A DNA stretch of 64,000 nt from Gongronella butleri (lineage: Eukaryota > Mucoromycota > Mucoromycetes > Mucorales > Cunninghamellaceae): contig JAIWZP010000002.1 of the NCBI GenBank assembly GCA_025201375.1, positions 868,001 through 932,000 on the forward strand, in the 5' to 3' direction. Below, piece after piece: positions 10,847-22,109 of the stretch (position 1 is the first letter of the stretch; every line of letters begins with the position of its first letter). The position numbers were made by a program, and so were the translations under genes. The notes below the pieces were generated by a model. The model made no database searches. It worked only from the letters and a program-made list of their open reading frames with translations, and was not told the DNA's origin.

Positions 10847-11707
10847 ATGGATGCCTGGCGTGCGCTGTGCTACCGCGCTTTTGACGACGAAAAGGCGGCA
10901 ACGGACCTTGTTTTGTTTCTCGAGGGCTGTGGCCGCGTGCGCGACGAGGATGGCGTGTACGAGTGGACGTCAGGAACCCATGAGGCGTCGACACTGTTGA
11001 CGCTTGGACTGCGACTCAAGGGCGGCAACGTGTTTGAGCTTGACGGTGCAACGTGGGACGCGTATGTTGCGGCGAAGCGCGACACGCGCCGGCAATGGCA
11101 CGAGGACAAGCACCGGCGGCTAACGGAGCAGCTGCACGCGCTTTTGGCCTCGGTGCAGCCGTTGAACGACCGCGAAGCGGGTCTTTTGGCGCTTGAGCAA
11201 TTTAGCAAGGCACACGCGACGAATCTGGGCACGGTGCCGCTGATGCGCGCGCTCGTGGGCGCCATTCAGTTCCAGAGGTACAAGGCACACGTCATCGACT
11301 GGACCATGGACGACGCCATGCTCACGCAAAACGGCGACGCCATGGAGGACTACGTGCGCCTGCTCAAGGGCACCCTCGGTCTCACTCTTGTCCAAGCACC
11401 GCCCGCCGCCGATCAGACAGCCATCCGTATGCCCGATGACGACAACAGCGACTTTAAATCGGCCGTTGCCATGGAAACACCGGAATCGTCGCGTCTTGTG
11501 TGGCGCTGGAACAGCCAATGGACCGATGCCGATCTGTCCGCGATGCTGCGCCTCGTGCGACACTGGCGACCGTCGCCCTCCGGCTACTATCAGCTCACAT
11601 CCGTGGCGCGTCCGTCCACAGCCCTTTTGCCTTCCAACCCAGTGGTCCGTTGGGCACTGCTTTTCTTGCGCGGCTGTTTTGCCCCGTTGCTCAAGCTTTT
11701 TGCGTAA
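10847..11707 (+). CDS. Unknown 286-aa protein
   Basis: Intron-less open frame with balanced amino-acid composition, starting MDAWRALCYRAFDDEKAATD after a CT-rich leader. It is mostly helical in character, with a Trp/Arg-rich region (SSRLVWRWNSQWTD, MLRLVRHWRPSPSGYYQL) and a hydrophobic C-terminal segment (about residues 262-286, VVRWALLFLRGCFAPLLKLFA) that could be a membrane tail anchor. I do not recognise the family. Codon use (many gcg, cgc, gtg) matches the conserved neighbours, and overlapping frames on the other strand are shadows. Being real is likely; function unknown. Confidence 0.65.
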   Translation: MDAWRALCYRAFDDEKAATDLVLFLEGCGRVRDEDGVYEWTSGTHEASTLLTLGLRLKGGNVFELDGATWDAYVAAKRDTRRQWHEDKHRRLTEQLHALLASVQPLNDREAGLLALEQFSKAHATNLGTVPLMRALVGAIQFQRYKAHVIDWTMDDAMLTQNGDAMEDYVRLLKGTLGLTLVQAPPAADQTAIRMPDDDNSDFKSAVAMETPESSRLVWRWNSQWTDADLSAMLRLVRHWRPSPSGYYQLTSVARPSTALLPSNPVVRWALLFLRGCFAPLLKLFA

Positions 11708-14133
11708 AAGCCTGTACCCTTCCAAGCTCCACAGCCTACTTGTTATCCAGCACGTCGTGGCGCTGCTTTTGATACCTTTTTTTTTTTTTTTTTGCTTCGA
11801 TGTGGTTAATTTAATACTGTATACCGTACTGTAAAATAAAACAGTACAACAGTACCTATTGTAACGTGTACTGTAACTTTTGGGCGACCAAACCATGTTG
11901 AGTTGTGGTGTTTAATTCTGCATTTGTAAAAATGTCGCGATTTTGAATTCATCTGCACAACGATTCAATCAATCTCTAGTTTTCAATGTCTTGTTGATCT
12001 TGGTGCAGCGAAATAGTCAGAGAGCAAAGGTTGGGAGGCAATCGAATCATGATTTGTGTTGGTCATCATTGGATTTGTGACAATTCTTCAAAAAGGTGCA
12101 TGCCACGAAAATGGCCCGATCAACCTCCAGTTTTTTAATTTTTCCTTCAAAGAGATACGCTGAAATAGCCAAGTGGCAAAGTTTGGCGATGATCGAAGCA
12201 TGATTTCACCGCGAAATGATTTTTACAAAAACCCACTACAGCCAAATTTTCAGCAATGTCGTGCTTCCCGACAAACCACATGGTTGACCTTTGGTTTTTT
12301 ATTTTTTTCTGAGAAGAGAGAGCCAACATCCACTACCTGTAAAAGTTTCGTGGCGCTGCGATGAGCCCTTGCTTGGCGACGAATTTTTTTTTCAAATTTA
12401 GAAAAAAAAAAAAAAAGGTGGGTCAGGTCAAAATGGATCTGGAGGGTTCCTGCTTTGAGAGGTGCAAGCCCAGACAAAGATCTCAAATCCGTTTGGCAGC
12501 CTACACATTGGGCATCTGAGAGTCATGTCGTTCGATGCATTGACCCCATCTTTCTAAACAAATTGCAATAAAAATCGGGGGTCGATCAAGCCGTTTCCGA
12601 GGAAAGGGCGATTAAAACCAAATTCTAGAAAATAAATTTTCTGTATCAGTTTTGGTCGTAGGCTGGTGAAACTGGGCTCATCCGACAGGGAATCGAATTC
12701 TACATCTGTGATTACGGCAGCACGCCGTCCTTTGTCTTGTTCATTGCTGAGAAAAATGAAGCTGAAATGTTTGATTGGCCGTTGCCAGCGTGCAAAGTTT
12801 GCGCATCGGCGTTGCCAAGCAGGGACAGAATGACCCTCTTGCGCGTTTCTTTCCGTTTGTAAGGTTTAAACCTGGTCGAATAGCAACTCGACGCGCCAGA
12901 GACAAAATTGTGAATTTATGAATCATTGTCGATTTTCTCGCCAACGGCCAGATCAACCCCCGGTTTTTACTTTTGTTCTGAAAAGAGAGAGGCCAAAATG
13001 CTCATATGTCAAAGTTTCAGGGAGCTGAGAGTACAAGATGGTGCCCCGTGTCGAATTGAAAAACCACGATTTTCCGCCGATTTTCCAAGGGGTACAGTCA
13101 CGGATTTTTAATCAGTAAAAATTAGGTCCTCAGATCGCCGCGACACTCAACCACATGTTGGAACGCATCCATTTACCGATGAAAATGCCATAAAACTTAG
13201 GACTCCATTGACCGAGTATTGCGTAAAATGCAATTTGCTTCTTCGTATTTTCGCCACAAGGCTATCTCGACGACGACTGGCTACAAATACTCGAAACGTG
13301 GCTCAAAAGAAAGAGCGCGATCTGTTGCGTACGAGACCATCAATGATCTTTTCAAAAACGAATTGCAGACAGAATAGATGCAAACAATCCGTTTGCGGGG
13401 CAACTTGGACGCGTAAAAAACCGCGTCAGACTTTAATTTAAGAGCGTCTGTTTCAAGCCAAGTCCATGCACCTGGAGCCTCTTCTGCTAGTGAACGCGTC
13501 GACGCGCCTCCAAAGACGCGCTCCTGCGTGCCATATGTCGGCAAAGTTTATTTTGAAAATCACGAATTGCTTGCCAAACAGCAGGTCAACCTCACTCTTT
13601 TTTGGCATGTTTCGCGGTTTCTCCCTGCGCTGCCTCTTTTGTGCAAGTTTGACTGGATTTGAGCATATTTATGAAAATGTTGGATTTCTCGACATTGGCC
13701 AGCCTCAATTTTTTTTTTTTTTTGACAAAGACGCGCCAAATGGCAACATTTTGGCGGCAATTCGACCATGATTTCTGGTGGGTGCCGAGCATTGAATTTT
13801 TGTGAAAGCAAGTTAACATGGCGGTTTCATCGCGACAACTTGCATTGCCAAGATGAGAGACCACGACAAGGCTCAGTGGCAAGGTAATCTCAAGATTGAT
13901 ATTGATAAAGCGAGATCGTGCCACGCGAACGGCCCGTCTTCCGTGCTTGTGCGACGATGGAATGCCGACAAAAAAGTCATGGGAGCGCGCATTTGTCCCT
14001 TAAATCAAGCAAATTTTTTTTGACAAGATGGTGACTAGTACTTTAATTGAAAAAATCTTCTTCAACGTGGGTGGCTATGACACTGAGGTGGGGAAGGTGG
14101 GGTGGAAGTGAAAGGGGGGGAGTGGGAGAGGAT
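11708..14133. repeat. Degenerate repeat region with several decayed, related units
   Basis: No intact gene. Three stretches (about 12100-12370, 12760-13040, 13540-13830) share a worn pattern: a gatcaacc(t/c)cc(a/g)gttttt-like block, then ctga(g/a)aagagagag with gccaa, then a caaagttt...gagct/ctg block. About 13120-13190 resembles R1 (compare cgccgcgacactcaaccacatgtt...cgcatccatttaccg with the R1 block near 6870). Around 11815-11880 there is a cluster of TACTGTA/TACAGTA words. It looks like an old array of a repeat or pseudogene family. Confidence 0.55.
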
Positions 14134-15209
14134 TTAGTAACCCAAGGTGGCGAGGGTAGCGTTGACGTCCTTGACGGCATCGGCCTTGGCGGCGACGGCC
14201 TTCTTTTGGAGGGCGATCAAGGCCTGCTTGCGCTCGTAGTAAGCGGCAGACTTGGCCTTGCGCTTGTCCTCGAGCTTGGCAACGACATCCTGGTACTTCC
14301 AGCCGACCTCGTGCGAGATGCGGCCAATGGTGGTGTACTTGCGGCCGGGCTTGAGCTTCAAGACGCGGAGGGCGGCAGGAATGACGACGCGCTTGACACG
14401 GTCGTAGGGAGGGGGGACACCCTCGAACAACTTGATGCGGTCCAAGGCAGCGGCACCACGGGCAGTCTTGTGGGGGACCATACCACGGATGGCCTTGTAC
14501 AAGATGCGCGAGGGGGCGCGGAAGTGGAAAGCACCACGGTTGGGGTTGACAATGCAGCGCTTGTTCAAGTAGGCGTGGTACTTCACTAAATGTGCCAATC
14601 AATTGCAAAAAGAGCAGAGGAAATAGCGGTGAGTCTCATGGGAAGACATGCTTGCTTTTTTAAAAGCCATTTTTTTATATAAAAACTTACACTTGTTGCG
14701 GAAGAATTCACCAGAGACGTTCAAAGCCTCGCAGCGAACGACAACCACCTTTTGGCCATTGAGGGCTTCCTTGGCAACAATGGAAGCAAGGCGACCGAGC
14801 AAGTGACCCTTGCCGTCAATGACAACAACCTGATCGAAAGCAAAAAAAAAAAAAAAAAAAAAGTGAGTCGATGATGAAACGAGGGCAAAAATGGCCAAAA
14901 AAAAAGGTGCAAAATGGGGCAGTGCGCAAGGACAATGGGTGATGGATGATGAATTTCTGTCGATGGCCATGTTGACCATCAGGTCATTGGCAAGTGTCGC
15001 TGGCGATGCTTCCAAGCCGAAAGAGGACGAGAAAGAGACTTGCAGGTGTCGAGGCACCAGGCACCGAGCAACAAGCCTCGTCCTTTGAGGGTATCTCGAC
15101 ATTCAATGGAAAAAAACGAGTCGTCGAGGAGTGTCCCGTTATCGTACGCACTGCCTTGCAACCACTGACAAAGGTAGCAAGGGGAGTTTACCTTTTCGAA
15201 CGTCGACAT
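14134..15209 (-). CDS. RPL16: 60S ribosomal protein uL13 (L13a/L16)
   Basis: Exons 15192-15209, 14691-14829 and 14134-14585 give 202 aa. Diagnostic blocks are [46 protein letters not shown] and [19 protein letters not shown], followed by a Lys/Ala-rich C-terminal helix, the usual length and layout of eukaryotic uL13. It is a structural protein of the large ribosomal subunit. The first exon encodes only MSTFEK and is followed by a 362-bp intron, much longer than the others here; a 5'-proximal long intron is common in fungal ribosomal protein genes. Codon use is strongly biased (ctcgag, aag, gcc), as expected for high expression. Confidence 0.97.
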
Positions 15210-15521
15210 TCTGTTGAACTAGGAAGAGAGAGAGGGAGAAAAAGAGAGAAAAAGGAAAAAAAAAGTTTTTTTTTTGGGCGAGGTTAAAGAAAGGAGCGCC
15301 GTCAAAACAGGGTGGCTTGCGCCGCAAAAAAATAAAAAAGCGGCCGCGCCGGACCTGTCTTTCCTCTTTTTGTCCAATGGCATCCTTTGATGAATGAGCC
15401 AATCACATGAATGCTTTTTTTATTTCAATTGGATTGTGGAATAGGGATTGAGGGAAGGCAATTGGAGTATTTGAAAGAGGGCAATTGGAAGAGAGAGGGT
15501 GGGGGTTGGGGGTTTGGGGAA

Positions 15522-17134
15522 TCAAGGGTGGTGGTGCTGGGCCTCCTTGCGCTCACGGCGCTTTTCGTCGAAAAATTGGTTAATGTCGTCTTCCGTGACG
15601 ACCTTTCCGCTAGCCTGGAAGCTCTTTAGGAACGATTTGATCTGGTCCGAGAACGCATGGTACAGGCGGATGCTGTCGAGCGCCTGGACGCGGTCCATTT
15701 TGACAAGCTGTTCCATGCCAATTTCCAGCAGTGATCGCCCGGCATCCTCGTCGTCCTCGGGCTCAACCGTAGCCTCCTCGGTCAACAGGAATTCGATCTT
15801 TCCGTCACGGTATTTACAGAGACACTAGCAAAAGTGATGGGAAAAAAAAAAAAAAGACAAATCAGCCTCCAAGTCGTGTTTCTTCCTTTTTTTCGCGTCT
15901 CACGTTGCTACAGCGGCACAATTGCGCGCGCCAGCCGTCTTGCAGAAACACTTCCACCTGCTCGTCCGATTGCCAATCGCGCTTCACGGCTAAAACATGG
16001 AGAAGAAAAGAAAAAAGAAGAGAAAAATTCAATCTCACGTGACACGCGCGCGTAACGACGCGTCTCGACGCGTTTTGAGCGCGTCAGTAAGTGTGTTGCG
16101 GCCGTACCGTCGCTCTTGCATCCGTCAAAGGCATCGTCCCACGACCGTTTCGTGCTCTTGGCAGCAGGTTGCTTGTCTTTGTCGTTTTTCTCGTCGACCT
16201 CAGCTGCTTTTGTGCCATCCTGCTCTTTTGTGCTTTCGGGCAGCACTTCCTTGGCCTCGTCAGGCTGGTCGGCGTTGGTATTGGTGGGTTGTTGCTGCGG
16301 TTGGGTTGCATTGGCGCCGATCCAGCGATGAATGGGCTTGTCGGGCGTGCAAATGCCAAGCGCCATGGTGCGATTGCGCTGGATGAGACACGGGTGCTTG
16401 ACAATGCACGCGCGACACACAAAGCTGTCAAAATCACCGACGTCGTCTGGAATCTACAAGCGTCGTGGCGCCGTTCAGTTCGGATTTCGTCTCTTTTTTC
16501 AATCCAAAGCAATATCTCAGAGCACACTTTACCTCACCAAGACATCTTTCGTGGAACCAGTCTTCACAGAGCACACACTGGGTAAAAAGAAACGCGTCAT
16601 CAGCATTTGCCGCCGTGCCTGAATTTTGGGAAAATTGTACCTGGTACATGACATCCTCCTCTTTGTTCGGGTCATAATCCTGATCGCACCTGTTGCAGAA
16701 AAACTAGGGGGTGAGAACCAGGTGAAATCCGCGTGTTGGCACGAGTTTTACCTGCAATACTTGCCGATAAAGTTGTGATTGTATTTGTTTTTGTCGTTGA
16801 AAGCCTCGCGCTTGGAGGGGATGGTGAGTGAGCAGGGGTGGCCGCCGAATTTGCCGTTGAGGCCGCAATCGCAGCGGAATTGACGCTTGGGGAACAGCTC
16901 CAGCAGGTCGTGGTCCGCGTGACAGGCCATGGAGCAGCTGTAGCACATGCCTGCGGCCTTGGAAAGGTCGTCGTCGCCGTGGCATGTCCGGCACGCAAAT
17001 ACGGGCTGCCGCACGTAGCCCATGGGAAACGTACACTTTTCAAACTTGCCAGGAAGCGCCTCCTTGGCCTCGCGCTCAAGCTCTTGTTGCGCATCCACAA
17101 TATCTACCGCAGTGACAATGTCTTTTGTCGTCAT
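15522..17134 (-). CDS. UBR7-like protein with UBR box and PHD finger
   Basis: Six exons (16752-17134, 16641-16689, 16533-16577, 16108-16453, 15904-15989, 15522-15824) give 403 aa. Near the N-terminus is a UBR-type zinc finger (CTFPMGYVRQPVFACRTC, CYSCSMACHADHD, FRCDCG), then a PHD finger (YCRCDQDYD, CVLCEDWFHERCLGE, FVCRACI). An acidic low-complexity linker follows, then the C-terminal region LQDGWRAQLCRCSN shared with UBR7. Family role: putative E3 ubiquitin ligase and histone-binding factor in the nucleus. An in-frame ATG 15 bp upstream (17149) is an alternative start. Divergent from the DnaJ gene. Confidence 0.93.
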
Positions 17135-17789
17135 TTCTTGATAAAACAAAGGCCAACGGGAAAGAAAGAAGAAGAAAAAGGCAGTGCGGCGCGCTCTTTT
17201 TCTGAAAAAAAAACAACAACAATTGACGACGCGCGTTTCTCTTTGTTCATTTTGTCAGCCCGCACGCCCGGAGGGCGTTTTTGTGCCTCCGCCATCATCC
17301 CCCGGAGCGCGGATCATGTGATTTGCGCTTCCAATTCCCTGCCATTTTCTGCCATTGCAATAATTCCTTGCTGTCAATGCAATTGAATGTTTTCCAAGGC
17401 GCAAATGACTACTTTTTAACATTTTACGTATCATTTCTCGTTTTCTTTGCCAGTAGCACTCGTGAGGAAAAAGGCTCGGCGCGCCGGTTTTAGCTTTTAC
17501 GCCCGGTGTGCCATTGAAACAGGTATGCAATTGGAACTCAGACTCAATTGAGACAGATGAGATCTTTCATGCGCATCTCATCTCCACATTTTTTGCCTTT
17601 TTTTTCTTTTCTTTTCTTTCTTGTTCTCGAGTTTCACTAAGCAAATGGCAACTATGTCTCGGAGACCCTTGGCTTTTTTTTACCGGCACCTTCAAAGGCC
17701 ACGCGCAAACACGCCACACTGGCGGCCTTCTTGCAGTAAACAAGCACAAAAATCTTAAAAATTAAGAAACCCTTGCTCACGTCGTTTTT
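17135..17789. promoter_or_regulatory. Shared upstream region of UBR7 and DnaJ genes
   Basis: About 655 bp between divergent start codons, with a T-rich tract near 17590-17625. The promoters of both genes must lie here. No individual site is clear and no ORF looks coding. Confidence 0.45.
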
Positions 17790-19515
17790 ATGCCAGTGTG
17801 TCCGCACGTCGCAAGCAAGCGCAAGACGTGTTTGAGCCAATTACAGGTAGGCCACCCTCTTTTTCTCGGCTTCAAAAGGGCAAAGACTCATTTTTAATTT
17901 TTTTTATTTGTCGTAGCGCGGTTTTCACAGCTCTCGTGAGTGTGCATTGGCCATTTCGATGTATGCGCGTCGCTCACACACACGCTTCTCTTGATGATTT
18001 AGGCATTGTCGCCGCAGCAAGGAAGGATCCGTATGAGATATTAGGCGTTTCGCGCACTGCATCGCAAGGCGAGATTAAAAAGGCGTATTATGCGGTAAAT
18101 AAACGACCATTGACAGGATCGCAGGGGATATCCTGCGTGCATGCATGGTCACTGCGGAGCGAATTTCCAGGCTCACCACTCATTTTTTTTTTTTTCGCGC
18201 CAGCTTGCCAAGAAATACCACCCCGATACCAACAAAGACAGCGATGCGCGCGTCAAGTTCACGCAGGTGCAGGAGGCGTATGAATTGCTGTCGGACGAGG
18301 GCAAGCGCGCGCAATTCGACCAATTTGGCTTTGGTTTCCAAGGCGGCGGGGGGCCGCCTCCCCCAGGCGGTGGTGGTGGCGCAGGCGGCGGTGGTGGCCC
18401 GCATCCTGGAGGCGGCTTTTACAGCTACTCGTCGTCGTCATCGTCAGGTGGCCAGGGATTCCCCGGCGGGTTCAATCCCAACGATATTTTCAATCAATTC
18501 TTTGGCGGTGGATTCACAGGCGGCGCGTCCAATTTCGGAGGCGACATGGGCGGCAATGGCAATGGCGGCGAGCCCTTCCGCCATATGTCGGGTGATAATA
18601 TCCAGGTAACACAAGAATTGGCAAAAAAAAAAAAAAAAAAAAAAAAAAAGAATAGAAAACTCACATTTTCCCTCTTTTTTTTACTTTGAATCCACCAGAC
18701 TCCGCTGACCATCAGCTTCATGGATGCGGTCAAGGGCACGAAAAAGACGGTGCACGTGCAGCGCGTGGCGGATTGCTCGACGTGTGCAGGGTCGGGGCTG
18801 AAAAAGGGGATCAAGCGGCAGGTGTGCCAGACGTGCCATGGCAGTGGCATGCAGACGGTGCAAATGGGAGGTTTCCATATGCAGTCGACGTGCAACGCGT
18901 GTGGCGGCCAAGGTCAGGCCATTCCGGCCGGCGGTCAGTGCGACACTTGCAATGGAATGGGCAAAGTGCGCGAACCCACGTCGGTTATCGTCGACATCCC
19001 CGCCGGCGTCGACAACAAGGCACGCATCCGCGTCCCCGGTGAGGGCGACGCGCCCCTCAAAGGCAATGGCCCCAAAGGCGATCTCTTTGTCACGCTCAAT
19101 GTAATTGAAAAAGCACTTTCGGTGGTGTGCATTTGTCCGCGCGTTATGTTGACCCCCTCTTTTTTCTTTTTTTCTTTTTTTTTTTTTTTTTACGCAGATT
19201 CAACCGTCCAAGATCTTTAAGCGGCAGGATACAGACGTGTTTGCCGATGCCAAGGTGCCATTTTACAAGGCACTGCTGGGCGGCAAGGTGCGCGTACCCA
19301 CCATTGACGGCGACGTCGAGCTCAAGATCCCAAAGGGGTCGCAGGCAGACGACAAGATTGCGCTGCGTGGGCGTGGCATCCAGCGTCTCGCAGGCACCGG
19401 CCATGGCGACCAGATCGTCACGCTCAAAATTGGTCTACCTCGCTCACTCACGCCAGATCAAAAGACGCTCATTGAAAAATACGCCAGTCTGGTGGATCCA
19501 GACTACAGGAAATAA
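17790..19515 (+). CDS. MDJ1: Mitochondrial Hsp40/DnaJ co-chaperone (Mdj1/Tid1-like)
   Basis: Six exons (17790-17846, 17917-17935, 18003-18094, 18204-18605, 18699-19100, 19198-19515) give 429 aa. The N-terminus reads [12 protein letters not shown] and RGFHSS, a mitochondrial-type presequence with the RGFH motif seen in Tid1 proteins. Next come the J domain ([17 protein letters not shown] motif in [12 protein letters not shown]), a Gly-rich linker, and four zinc-binding repeats ([32 protein letters not shown]). The C-terminal substrate-binding domain follows ([22 protein letters not shown]). It would recruit matrix Hsp70 (Ssc1) for folding. Exon 2 is 19 nt. The intron after exon 4 contains about 25 A. 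Confidence 0.95.
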
Positions 19516-19781
19516 AATTAGAACGGTCAATCAAACTGGACCATGGAATTGAGGGATTTGAATGATGCCACAGGGCTCATTTAGAGGGGCTCAAAATGGA
19601 GAAAACGCGGTTTTACAATGGCACGACTATGTTCAAAGACGCCGATCAGCAGCGAAATGGCCGCAACGGATCGCCCTTTGATCACCGTCAAAAAGCGCGT
19701 CATTGTTCCTTCAAAAATAAAACATGACGCACTCAGAAATGGTCCTTTTTTTGCCGATTTCATCTGCTTGTTGTCGAATTC

Positions 19782-20399
19782 ATGCTTGTTATGCTTGCCG
19801 AGACGGTTGTATGGGGTTTTGTGACGGACCGCGATGAATTCGTCATTTTCAGTCCTCAGACGCAATTCAAAGCCGAAATGATGCACGCAGTTCAAAGGCT
19901 TTTTCACCACGAGCACTGTGTCAACGTGTACGAGCCATACATTCCTGGTCATTGGGAGCTCTATTTTTATGGCGACACGCATCTGTTCCTTCTGAGAAAC
20001 GGCATTGGCTTTAAGGTGGAAAGGCGCCTCGTTTGCAGTGATGCCAAGGGCCCATTCCGACAAGCACGCCCCAAAGATATCGCTGCAAAGCTTCAGCAAG
20101 CGATCACCCACCGCAAACGGTCTAAATTTCGGCCAAACGTCCCCACGCGTCGCCCCATCGTGCCTTTGCGCTGCCGATCGCGCGTGCCGTCTGTGGAACG
20201 CGTGTCTCACGGGCGCGTACAGCCAAAAATGACACGATTTCGCCAGAAACGCCTTAACGAGACGCGTTTTAGCAAGCACGCGCAGAATCTTGTGGCTGAC
20301 AGCAACGCAACTTCTTCAAGTTCTCAAGTCAAGAGCTTTGGACAATCCATTCAAGACGCCGTGGCGACTGTGATGCCCGTTCACGCTCTTTTTAAATAG
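19782..20399 (+). CDS. Cluster paralogue P1, unknown (WWE-like?) protein
   Basis: Open frame of 205 aa. Its first about 80 residues align with the ORFs at 21203 and 23397: VVWGFVTDRDEF, then a Y(E)PYIP block, then LYFYGDTHLFLLRNG and KVERRLVCSDA. The pattern of an N-terminal Trp, a DEFVIFSP block, and an aromatic strand followed by basic R/K residues is reminiscent of a WWE domain (poly-ADP-ribose binding), but this is only resemblance. The C-terminal half is basic (RKRSKFRPNVPTRRP) and ends in a Ser-rich tail. No intron was needed. Upstream sequence is ordinary; promoter unclear. Probably a lineage-specific gene. Confidence 0.5.
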   Translation: MLVMLAETVVWGFVTDRDEFVIFSPQTQFKAEMMHAVQRLFHHEHCVNVYEPYIPGHWELYFYGDTHLFLLRNGIGFKVERRLVCSDAKGPFRQARPKDIAAKLQQAITHRKRSKFRPNVPTRRPIVPLRCRSRVPSVERVSHGRVQPKMTRFRQKRLNETRFSKHAQNLVADSNATSSSSQVKSFGQSIQDAVATVMPVHALFK

Positions 20400-21202
20400 T
20401 ATTGGAGCTCATCCCTGGTTGGATCCGATTAACCTCCTTTAATTTCATCCTTTTTTCTTCATTTTTGAATCATCTTAAAGTTTCATGAAGAAACAATGTG
20501 TTTCCAATAAAAAAGGTCAATGTCTATGAGCACTCAATCTAAACCCCAAAAAAGCGCGCCGCGCCTGAAATTGCACATCTGTTTTCTTATTTTAAACTTG
20601 CAGATGCCTCGCTTGCGTCTCTCGGCACATTGCCAACGCCGATGTGACAATGAGGCTGCATGTGGCGCAAATAAAATCCTAGAAAAAAAAGGCTTTTTTT
20701 GTTTTCACTGGTGCCCTATTGTCTATTCCCTTCGAGGGCAACCTTTTGCCTATTTTTTTCCACTTGATGTTGTGGCCCATGCAAGTGCGTTCAAGGGCAT
20801 GAAAGGATGAAAATGGTATTCAAACGTGTTTCAATCGCTTAAAAGGAATGAAATGGGCCAGATGAGGTCATTGAGCGTGCACATGTCTGCCACGCGAACA
20901 AAGCATCAATAGACATGTGCAAGAAGAATCAAAGATTAAACGAGCACGGGCACGTCATCGTACATTATTGCTACAATGGGACAAAAATTTAAAAATACAA
21001 AAAAAAAATCGAAGAAACCTGTAAAAAAAACAAAAAGATGTGAAAGACTAGCAAGCGTGGCTCTTTTGATTTCCATTGGCGCCTGTATTTCATGCAAACT
21101 CGTTGGCGAATATAATGGGACGCGTCGCGAACACGTTGAAAAAAAAAAACAATTACGTCAAACTTGTAATTTTCTATTTTTTTTTTTTTTTTTTTTTGCT
21201 TG
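20400..21202. other. Spacer within the paralogue cluster
   Basis: AT-rich, with A and T runs, one directly upstream of the next paralogue (21177-21197). No supported gene. Confidence 0.4.
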
Positions 21203-21721
21203 ATGATGGCTGGCATCAACTATGTCTGGGGCTTTTGGCTTTACAACGATTTCAAAGAATTTGCTCTTGACCACCAGGCTGTCATCGAAGATCTTTGGCA
21301 TATGTCTTCTCAAAAGACGCACAGGTCTTTTGTGATGTACCCCATGGACCCGAGGCTCCCAAACAAAGCAGCAATCACCTTTCAGCGCGGTACTGGCACA
21401 ATCATCTAACCCAACATGGAGCCTATTCGGGTCAAAAGACACCTTGTTCGTCGCGCCGACGCGGTGTCTGTCATTGACCCGGTCGCATCAGGCAGCCAAG
21501 AACATGCGCAGCACCACAAGGGTACAAATGAACTTGGTACGTTCTTTGTCAACTGCAACCAGGGCGCTGGACGATCCCTTCAAAGTTTCCAGCGTGTCAA
21601 TCGCAGTGTGGCGGCTGGATCTCTATTGGAAAGCCAAGCGTCAGTCAATTACGCCCAGTGGCGCGCCAAACAATGGACCAAACAATGCAAGAACGACTCC
21701 GAAGTGGCCTCTGGAAAGTAA
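21203..21721 (+). pseudogene. Cluster paralogue P2 with in-frame stop
   Basis: Begins MMAGINYVWGFWLYNDFKEF. The start matches P3 (MAGINYDW) and P1 (VVWGF), and a later MDPRLP block matches P3's QDPLLP. After GTGTII a TAA at 21407-21409 interrupts the frame. Two codons on, the same frame stays open for 102 more codons (MEPIRVKRHLVRRADA...), and this continuation aligns with P1's KVERRLVCSDA and P3's MVRRRQLCHGA. So one substitution-type stop splits an otherwise continuous homologous frame. No intron could remove it, since no GT-AG pair flanks it closely. It is either a recent pseudogene or a readthrough gene. Confidence 0.55.
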
Positions 21722-22109
21722 AGCGACGCGTCAAATTGTGACAAAAAATGACAGCAAAAAAAAAAAAAAAAAAAAAAAGGCGCGTAAAGAAGGCCACAGC
21801 AGCAAATGGTGCCTTGTAGCCACCAATCTGGAGCAACTGATGCTATGTGACGTATTTAATAAAGCAAAGTCGGTGGCTTCAAAATGACCATTGTTTGCAT
21901 AAATGATTTTTGTGAAATTTTTTAATATTTTTCGGTCGGCTCTCTGCCACGCAGGCAATTGCAACTCATACATACTACTTCCAAAGCGCGTCCTGGGTCG
22001 TTGTGCTTCTCAGGGAGCCCACAGCCACTTGTTGCTTGACGTCTAGGGGAGACGAATAAAAGGTATAATCGAAAATATTGATTTTCTCAAAAAAACAAGG
22101 TCGGGCAAT
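21722..22109. other. Spacer between P2 and repeat R1 copy 2
   Basis: Contains a run of about 23 A (21755-21777). No gene seen. Confidence 0.4.

Noticed and set aside
14047..14589. Plus-strand ORF of 180 codons opposite uL13
   Set aside because: Antisense shadow of the strongly codon-biased ribosomal protein gene.
14830..15191. Box C/D snoRNA in the uL13 intron
   Set aside because: A C-box-like atgatga is only on the strand opposite to transcription, with no paired D box and terminal stem.
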